This document shows positions 9,135 to 12,647 of a stretch of DNA of 12,647 nucleotides, in pieces (position 1 is the first letter of the stretch; the number at the start of each line of letters is the position of its first letter). The notes below the pieces were generated by a model. That model was not told the origin of the DNA. It searched no databases and was given only the letters and a program-made list of their open reading frames with translations. Origin of the DNA: an uncultured Clostridium sp. (GTDB taxonomy: Bacteria; Bacillota; Clostridia; Peptostreptococcales; Peptostreptococcaceae); assembly GCA_900557165.1 (NCBI GenBank), contig USRS01000078.1:1-12647 (forward strand). Reading direction: 5' to 3'. A program made the position numbers and the translations under genes.

Positions 9135-10070
9135 CTACATAGATTTGTATTCTCTTATTTTTCTGAAATCTAGTATACTATCTATCATACCAATAAAAGA
9201 AATTCCTGTCATTCCAAATATGCTTACACAAAGAACTCCTATGAATAATTTCTTATCTATTCCTTGTTTTAGCCACTTATTTATGAAATAAAGACATACA
9301 GCTATTCCTTGTATTATAAACATAAAGTTAAATACTATTTGTAAATTTAAAAATATAGCATCTGTATATAATGGTGTTTTCATATAAGATATACCCATTA
9401 CTAATAAATATAATACAAATGAAATTACTATAGCATTTCCCGGTAAATAAAAGTTTTTAAACTTTATTTCCGATAAATCATCATATTTCATTCTTCTTAG
9501 AAGAAATATTTCAATTAAATATATAATTATTGATAAAATCATACTCCTAAAGAATAATACAGATGGAATTATTTTTCTAAAAGTATCTGATTTTAATAAT
9601 TCATTACCCGCACTTTTAAGTACATCTTTTTGAGACTCTAAACCTTTATCTAATATTTGTAAAAATTCATTTAATATATCTATTTTAAAAGCATATTTAT
9701 ACATAAAGTAATATGCTATTATGGCAATAATAAATACTATCGATCCCATAAAAATAGGCTCATATTTATTACTATCTTTCTCTCTTATAACTTTTTTAGC
9801 TATTATACCTATGATTAATCCTGGAACAATACTATTTATAAATATATCCATAGCTTGTATAGGTTTAATCATATATGCTAGTGCTAAAAATATAATTATC
9901 AATGAGGCTATACTATTTGTTAAATTTGATAATGTTCCAATTAATGCAAAAGGTACTGGTATCAATAATAGTAGCAAACGTAATTGAGATATATTTAAGC
10001 TTATCAATATTAATATTATAGCTAAAATTACTATCTGCAATACCTTCGATAGCCTTAAATCTTTATTCAA
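9135..10070 (-). CDS. yybS: YybS-like membrane protein (DUF2232)
   Basis: 311 aa from a TTG start at 10070, preceded by GGGAGTG at 7 nt. An integral membrane protein with about eight or nine predicted helices, roughly 9-26, 30-47, 50-68, 78-92, 107-125, 168-191, 211-228, 238-264 and 273-297. A charged loop at ~128-165 sits between helices. The C-terminus GMIDSILDFRKIR (294-306) matches the conserved end of the family. The biochemical function is unknown; the fold resembles small-molecule transport subunits, but nothing here shows a substrate. It is immediately upstream of gdpP in many Firmicutes, including B. subtilis, so a link to the c-di-AMP enzyme is plausible but unproven. Its binding site lies within the end of the preceding gene, whose TGA is 6 nt from the TTG. 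Confidence 0.88.
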   Translation of the reverse strand: MNKDLRLSKVLQIVILAIILILISLNISQLRLLLLLIPVPFALIGTLSNLTNSIASLIIIFLALAYMIKPIQAMDIFINSIVPGLIIGIIAKKVIREKDSNKYEPIFMGSIVFIIAIIAYYFMYKYAFKIDILNEFLQILDKGLESQKDVLKSAGNELLKSDTFRKIIPSVLFFRSMILSIIIYLIEIFLLRRMKYDDLSEIKFKNFYLPGNAIVISFVLYLLVMGISYMKTPLYTDAIFLNLQIVFNFMFIIQGIAVCLYFINKWLKQGIDKKLFIGVLCVSIFGMTGISFIGMIDSILDFRKIREYKSM

Positions 10071-10076
10071 TTGTTA

Positions 10077-10397
10077 TCACTCCCTATTGTCTATATGTTT
10101 TTCAAGTTTTGATAAATCTCCAAACCATGTTTCTATACTATGTTCTTCTTTTATTGCTTCTCTTGATTTCTCTTTTATTTTATAATCTATTTCATCAAAA
10201 TCAACACCTAGTCTTTTTCCTAAAAGATAAGTTAACATTATTATATTAGCTAGTGTATTTTGAAGCTTATCATCAATAGGTTTCACACCCTTGAATATTA
10301 AGTTGAATAAATCACTTACACTTATTAGTATTTCATTTTTTATCCATTCTATAATTTTTACATTCTTTGTAATATCAGATCCCTTTTCTATTCGCAC
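10077..10397 (-). CDS. MazG-like family protein
   Basis: 106 aa from a GTG at 10397, 9 nt after AGGAGG. An in-frame TTG at 10415 would give 112 aa but precedes and includes the binding site, and the predicted transcription start is at about 10418, so the GTG is preferred. Mostly helical. The region KIIEWIKNEILISVSDLFNLIFKG and LANIIMLTYLLGKRLGVDFDEID resembles the small clostridial MazG-like family seen beside yybS. I do not see the ExxE metal-binding pattern of true MazG nucleotide pyrophosphohydrolases, so activity is doubtful. It is the first gene of the operon leading through yybS, gdpP and rplI to dnaB. The family call is from recognition of the pattern and context. Confidence 0.72.
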   Translation of the reverse strand: MRIEKGSDITKNVKIIEWIKNEILISVSDLFNLIFKGVKPIDDKLQNTLANIIMLTYLLGKRLGVDFDEIDYKIKEKSREAIKEEHSIETWFGDLSKLEKHIDNRE

Positions 10398-10424
10398 AAT
10401 TGTCCCCCTCCTCAATATATAAAC

Positions 10425-10453
10425 ATTATATCATAATTTAACACCTTTTCTAA
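10425..10453 (-). promoter_or_regulatory. Extended -10 promoter of the mazG-like-yybS-gdpP-rplI-dnaB operon
   Basis: On the minus strand TATAAT (10430-10425) is preceded by TG at one base (TGATATAAT). Seventeen bp upstream is TTAGAA (10453-10448), a weak -35. Predicted transcription start is at about 10418, giving a leader of ~20 nt before the GTG. It lies just downstream of the rpsR terminator, consistent with an independent operon. Confidence 0.65.
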
Positions 10454-10458
10454 GAATT

Positions 10459-10499
10459 AAAAAAAGCCTGCCATTGATAACTCAATGGTAGGCATTTTT
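10459..10499 (-). terminator. Rho-independent terminator of rpsF-ssb-rpsR
   Basis: Arms 10466-10477 and 10482-10493 form a 12-bp GC-containing stem with one mismatch (A-C in the minus-strand RNA, a G-U pair in the plus-strand RNA) and a 4-nt loop. The minus-strand transcript continues into seven U residues. It begins just after the rpsR stop at 10501. Confidence 0.92.
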
Positions 10500-10500
10500 A

Positions 10501-10728
10501 TTAGTCTAATGTATATGGTAAAAGTGCTATGTTTCTAGCTCTTTTTATTGCTACTGTTAATTCTCTTTGATGTTTAGCACATGTTCCTGATATTCTTCTT
10601 GGTAATATTTTACCTCTTTCAGTTACATATTTTTGTAATCTTTGAGTGTTTTTGTAATCTATTCTAGCGTCTTTAGAAGCACAGAATTGACAAACTTTTC
10701 TTTTTTTACGTCTTTTTTTGTTTATCAT
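10501..10728 (-). CDS. rpsR: 30S ribosomal protein bS18
   Basis: 75 aa, normal length, with the S18 core [20 protein letters not shown] and the C-terminal [16 protein letters not shown] start with AGGAGGGG 8 nt or so upstream. It pairs with S6 on the 30S platform. This is a cysteine-containing form: C13-x2-C16 and C50-x2-H53 could form a zinc site, whereas B. subtilis S18, as I recall it, lacks these residues. Last gene of the rpsF-ssb-rpsR operon, 17 nt after ssb and followed at once by a terminator. Confidence 0.97.
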   Translation of the reverse strand: MINKKRRKKRKVCQFCASKDARIDYKNTQRLQKYVTERGKILPRRISGTCAKHQRELTVAIKRARNIALLPYTLD

Positions 10729-10745
10729 TCGAGTCCCCTCCTTTT

Positions 10746-11198
10746 CTAAAATGGTATATCGTCATCATCTATTGCTTGGAAACCATTAGGATCTAATCCT
10801 TGTGGTGCCTCGAAGTTAGGTTCGAAAGTCGGTTGCGAACCTTGATGACCTTCTCCGTATGGGTTTTCAGATCTATTTTTATTGCTCTCTAAAGCTTGTA
10901 CTGATTTAGCACTTACTTTAGTAAAAGTTCTATTTTCTCCAGATTGAGTTTGATATCTATCAACTCTTATAGTTCCTTGAACCGCAACTAATCTACCTTT
11001 TGAGATATAATTAGCACAGAAATCAGCAGCCTTACCCATTACCTCTACTGGTATAAAGTCTGTATCTTTAGTACCATCTTTTTTAGCGTAATCTCTATCG
11101 ATTGCTAAAGTAAAGTTTGCAACAGGAGTTCCACTTCCAGGTATATATCTTAGCTCTGGATCTTTAGTTAATCTACCAACTAAAACTACATGGTTCAT
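10746..11198 (-). CDS. ssb: Single-stranded DNA-binding protein
   Basis: 150 aa. The N-terminal OB fold (~1-105) starts [18 protein letters not shown] and carries the typical FTLAIDR and [11 protein letters not shown] segments. A flexible, glycine/glutamine/asparagine-rich linker (~106-143) ends in the acidic tail DDDDIPF (144-150), which recruits partner enzymes of replication and repair. It is therefore the main replicative SSB, not a tailless competence or phage version. The ATG is preceded by GGTGGTG, a weaker binding site than its neighbours have. It sits between rpsF and rpsR as in most Firmicutes, with a 41-nt gap after rpsF. Confidence 0.97.
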   Translation of the reverse strand: MNHVVLVGRLTKDPELRYIPGSGTPVANFTLAIDRDYAKKDGTKDTDFIPVEVMGKAADFCANYISKGRLVAVQGTIRVDRYQTQSGENRTFTKVSAKSVQALESNKNRSENPYGEGHQGSQPTFEPNFEAPQGLDPNGFQAIDDDDIPF

Positions 11199-11239
11199 AA
11201 AAGCACCACCTATTCATAATAAAACTAGTTAAATGCTAA

Positions 11240-11518
11240 TTAAGCACAAACTATCATATGTCTTATTACGTTTTCGTTTATTTTTAAGTTTCTGTCTAAT
11301 TCTTTTGGAAGATCAGCAGAAGCTTTGAAGTTTACTAACACATAGAAACCTTCAGAGAATTTAGCTATTTGGTAAGCTAATTTTCTGTTACCCCAAGTGT
11401 CAACTTTTTCAACTTCACCGTTAGCTGAGATTACTTCTTGTATTTTGTTTAATACAGCTTCTTTAACTTCGTCTTCAGCGTTTGGTCTTACAACGTAAAC
11501 TAATTCATAATTTTTCAT
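11240..11518 (-). CDS. rpsF: 30S ribosomal protein bS6
   Basis: 92 aa from the ATG at 11518, which has GGAGGTG 6 nt upstream. An in-frame GTG at 11527 is part of that binding site and is rejected as the start. Typical S6: NYELVYVVRPN at the N-terminus, the conserved WGNRKLAYQI segment and INENVIRHMIV at the end, with no long acidic C-terminal tail. It binds S18 and the central domain of 16S rRNA. First gene of rpsF-ssb-rpsR, behind a strong promoter and a ~70-nt leader with secondary structure. Confidence 0.97.
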   Translation of the reverse strand: MKNYELVYVVRPNAEDEVKEAVLNKIQEVISANGEVEKVDTWGNRKLAYQIAKFSEGFYVLVNFKASADLPKELDRNLKINENVIRHMIVCA

Positions 11519-11588
11519 TAATTTCACCTCCCTTTGGACTTAACGGCTCCGCTTTTGCAGAGCAGAGAAATGAGAATAAATTCTCATA
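11519..11588 (-). promoter_or_regulatory. Structured 5' leader of rpsF, candidate S6:S18-binding element
   Basis: In the minus-strand RNA a 7-bp perfect hairpin (11571-11586) sits at the predicted 5' end. It is followed by a 6-bp hairpin CUCUGC-AAAA-GCGGAG immediately followed by CCG. An unpaired CCG beside a helix is the key feature of the known rpsF leader bound by the S6:S18 complex. The segment AUUUCUCU just before the hairpin could also pair with AGG(U)GAAAU of the ribosome binding site, which would close the start region. The function is inferred from position and these pairings. Confidence 0.45.
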
Positions 11589-11595
11589 CTTATGT

Positions 11596-11624
11596 ATTTT
11601 ATCACTTATAACAACCTATGTCAA
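11596..11624 (-). promoter_or_regulatory. Sigma-A promoter of rpsF-ssb-rpsR
   Basis: Perfect TTGACA (-35, 11624-11619), exactly 17 bp, then TAAAAT (-10, 11601-11596) with an upstream TG (TGATAAAAT). This is the strongest promoter in the window, as expected for a ribosomal protein operon. The transcript would start near 11588-11590. Confidence 0.88.
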
Positions 11625-11639
11625 ACTATTTATACCTAT

Positions 11640-11790
11640 TTTTAATAGTATAAATTCATTATTAAGTCATACTTATTTTTGCCATTTATTTATTTAAATT
11701 ATTCAATATATGTATATTTTTATTACTTATGATAAATAATACAAATATATATAGCCCCCATAACTTAAATATATTTCATCCCAATCTCCC
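11640..11790. other. AT-rich intergenic stretch upstream of the rpsF promoter
   Basis: No ORF or RNA gene recognised. It is very AT-rich apart from short C-runs on the plus strand (AGCCCCCAT near 11752-11760 and CCCAATCTCCC near 11780-11790). A plus-strand transcript feeding the hairpin at 11791 is possible, but no convincing promoter is visible. Confidence 0.5.
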
Positions 11791-11830
11791 AAATGGATAG
11801 CTTAAAAGCTATCCATTTTTAATTTTTAGT
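11791..11830 (+). terminator. Terminator-like hairpin facing the plus strand
   Basis: A 12-bp perfect stem (11791-11802 with 11807-11818) and a UAAA loop, followed on the plus strand by TTAATTTTT after the U-rich end of the stem. The minus-strand side is followed by GGGAGATTGGG, with no U run. It therefore works best for plus-strand transcription, yet no plus-strand gene precedes it. Confidence 0.65.
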
Positions 11831-11834
11831 AAAT

Positions 11835-11869
11835 AAAAAACAAGCGAATTATATAAACGCTTGTTTTTT
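11835..11869. terminator. Terminator of the aminotransferase gene (bidirectional)
   Basis: Arms 11835-11846 and 11858-11869 pair over 12 bp: the CAAGCG/CGCTTG core extended by A6/T6, with an 11-nt AT loop. Because the core is flanked by A6 and T6, it has a U-run on both strands. It lies 28 nt past the stop of the aminotransferase. Confidence 0.88.
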
Positions 11870-11897
11870 GTAAAAAATATTTTAATCAATCAATCTA

Positions 11898-12647
11898 TTA
11901 TTTATTCATAGCTAATTCTTTATCATTTTTGCTTAATTCTTCTCTTAATACTTCTCCCATTCTTTTTATACCTTCCACTATTTTATCTTCTGGCATATTT
12001 GAGTAGTTAAGTCTACAAGTATTAAATACCCCACCATTTGGATAGAATGAAGCCCCTGGCACATATGCTACATTTTTTTCTAAGCATTTTTTAGCCATTT
12101 CTCCAGCATCTATTCCTTCAGGTAGAGTAACCCATGTGAACAATCCACCTTGAGGATGTGTAAATTCAACACCTTCAGGAAATTCTTCTTCCATAGTCTT
12201 TAGCATTACATCTCTACGTTTAACATAACATTCTTTTATTTTTTTTACATGTGCATCTAAGTCATACATTTCCATAAATTTATTTACTTCCATTTGACCT
12301 ATTGTTGATGCTTGTAAATCTGCACCTTGTTTACAAATATTAAATTTTTCTAATATTTTGGGAGCTGCACAAGTCCATCCTAATCTATAACCTGGGCAGA
12401 ATATTTTTGAAAAAGTTCCAAGATAAATAACTAGTCCTTTTGTGTCTAAAGATTTTAAAGATGGCAAAGTTTCTCCATCAAATCTTAATTCACCATATGG
12501 GTTATCTTCTACTACTGGAATTTCATATTTATTTATTATTTCCATAAATTTAAGACGTCTTTCCAATGGCCAAGTTCTTCCTGATGGATTTTGAAAGTCT
12601 GGTATAACATATATTAATTTTACTTTATTATTTGAAGCTAAAACTTT
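11898..12647 (-). CDS. PLP-dependent aminotransferase, class I/II (5' end cut by window edge)
   Basis: 249 codons plus stop are visible and the frame is open to the right edge, so the N-terminal part is outside. A TTG at 12566 is not the start: the reading frame continues upstream with VIPDFQNPSGRTWPLERR, a core motif of this family. Fold-type I features: the conserved DNPYGELRF (PLP-ring aspartate and tyrosine region), the Schiff-base lysine in GTFSKIFCPGYRLGW (lysine codon 12407-12405), and the carboxylate-binding arginine in NTCRLNYSN near the C-terminus. The sequence most resembles the multi-substrate 2-aminoadipate/aromatic aminotransferase (MocR-domain-like) group; the exact substrate cannot be told. 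It is followed by its own terminator and separated from the rpsF operon. Confidence 0.9.
   Translation of the reverse strand, partial: KVLASNNKVKLIYVIPDFQNPSGRTWPLERRLKFMEIINKYEIPVVEDNPYGELRFDGETLPSLKSLDTKGLVIYLGTFSKIFCPGYRLGWTCAAPKILEKFNICKQGADLQASTIGQMEVNKFMEMYDLDAHVKKIKECYVKRRDVMLKTMEEEFPEGVEFTHPQGGLFTWVTLPEGIDAGEMAKKCLEKNVAYVPGASFYPNGGVFNTCRLNYSNMPEDKIVEGIKRMGEVLREELSKNDKELAMNK

Noticed and set aside
9109..9987. Two short plus-strand ORFs opposite yybS (9109-9291 and 9721-9987)
   Set aside because: Antisense shadows of a conserved membrane protein gene, without binding sites.
10398..10415. TTG start for the mazG-like gene at 10415
   Set aside because: It precedes the AGGAGG site and would be only a few bases from the predicted transcription start; the GTG at 10397 fits.
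11519..11527. GTG start for rpsF at 11527
   Set aside because: The GTG lies within GGAGGTG, the binding site for the ATG at 11518; S6 proteins start close to MKNYELVY.
11482..11697. Plus-strand ORF over the rpsF start and promoter
   Set aside because: It crosses the rpsF leader and promoter on the other strand and has no family resemblance.
12567..12647. Treating the aminotransferase as complete from a TTG at 12566
   Set aside because: The frame stays open upstream and encodes the conserved PDFQNPSGR motif, so the gene continues beyond the window.

Overview
The window is AT-rich Firmicute chromosome, and the gene order and protein sequences point to Clostridioides difficile or a close Peptostreptococcaceae relative. 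The reasons are the very low G+C, strong AGGAGG-type ribosome binding sites, several TTG/GTG starts, and the order dnaD-like/dnaI (+), purA (-), dnaB-rplI-gdpP-yybS-mazG-like (-), rpsR-ssb-rpsF (-). From memory, the C. difficile helicase loader and replicative helicase have been called CD3654 and CD3657; I could not check this here. In B. subtilis the matching genes lie close to oriC, so this window is probably also origin-proximal.

Layout. 1-1396 (-): 5' part of a lipoprotein-like M1 zinc metallopeptidase with a TTG start, cut by the left edge. 1490-3569 (+): two-gene helicase-loading operon, a DnaD/DnaB-type protein followed by the DnaI/DnaC-type AAA+ loader. It ends in a hairpin shared with the convergent purA gene (3614-4903, -). 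4904-5328: a 425-bp intergenic region holding the purA promoter, a 23-bp perfect hairpin, and a cluster of six DnaA boxes just beyond the stop codon of dnaB. 5329-10397 (-): mazG-like, yybS, gdpP, rplI and dnaB, tightly packed behind one extended -10 promoter. 10459-10499: terminator of the next operon upstream. 10501-11518 (-): rpsF-ssb-rpsR behind a strong sigma-A promoter and a structured leader that may be the S6:S18 autoregulatory element. 11640-11897: no gene, but two terminator-like hairpins, one of which faces the + strand with no + gene before it. 11898-12647 (-): 3' part of a PLP-dependent aminotransferase cut by the right edge.

How it fits together. Most of the window serves chromosome replication (loader, loader partner, helicase, SSB), translation (S6, S18, L9) and adenine nucleotide supply and signalling (PurA makes the AMP precursor, GdpP degrades c-di-AMP). 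This is a conserved housekeeping region with no mobile elements, CRISPR arrays or RNA genes that I can recognise. The most interesting signal is not a gene: it is the dense, symmetrically arranged DnaA-box cluster at 5194-5324 between the helicase gene and purA. Next are the possible S6:S18-binding leader of rpsF and the orphan + strand terminator at 11791-11830.
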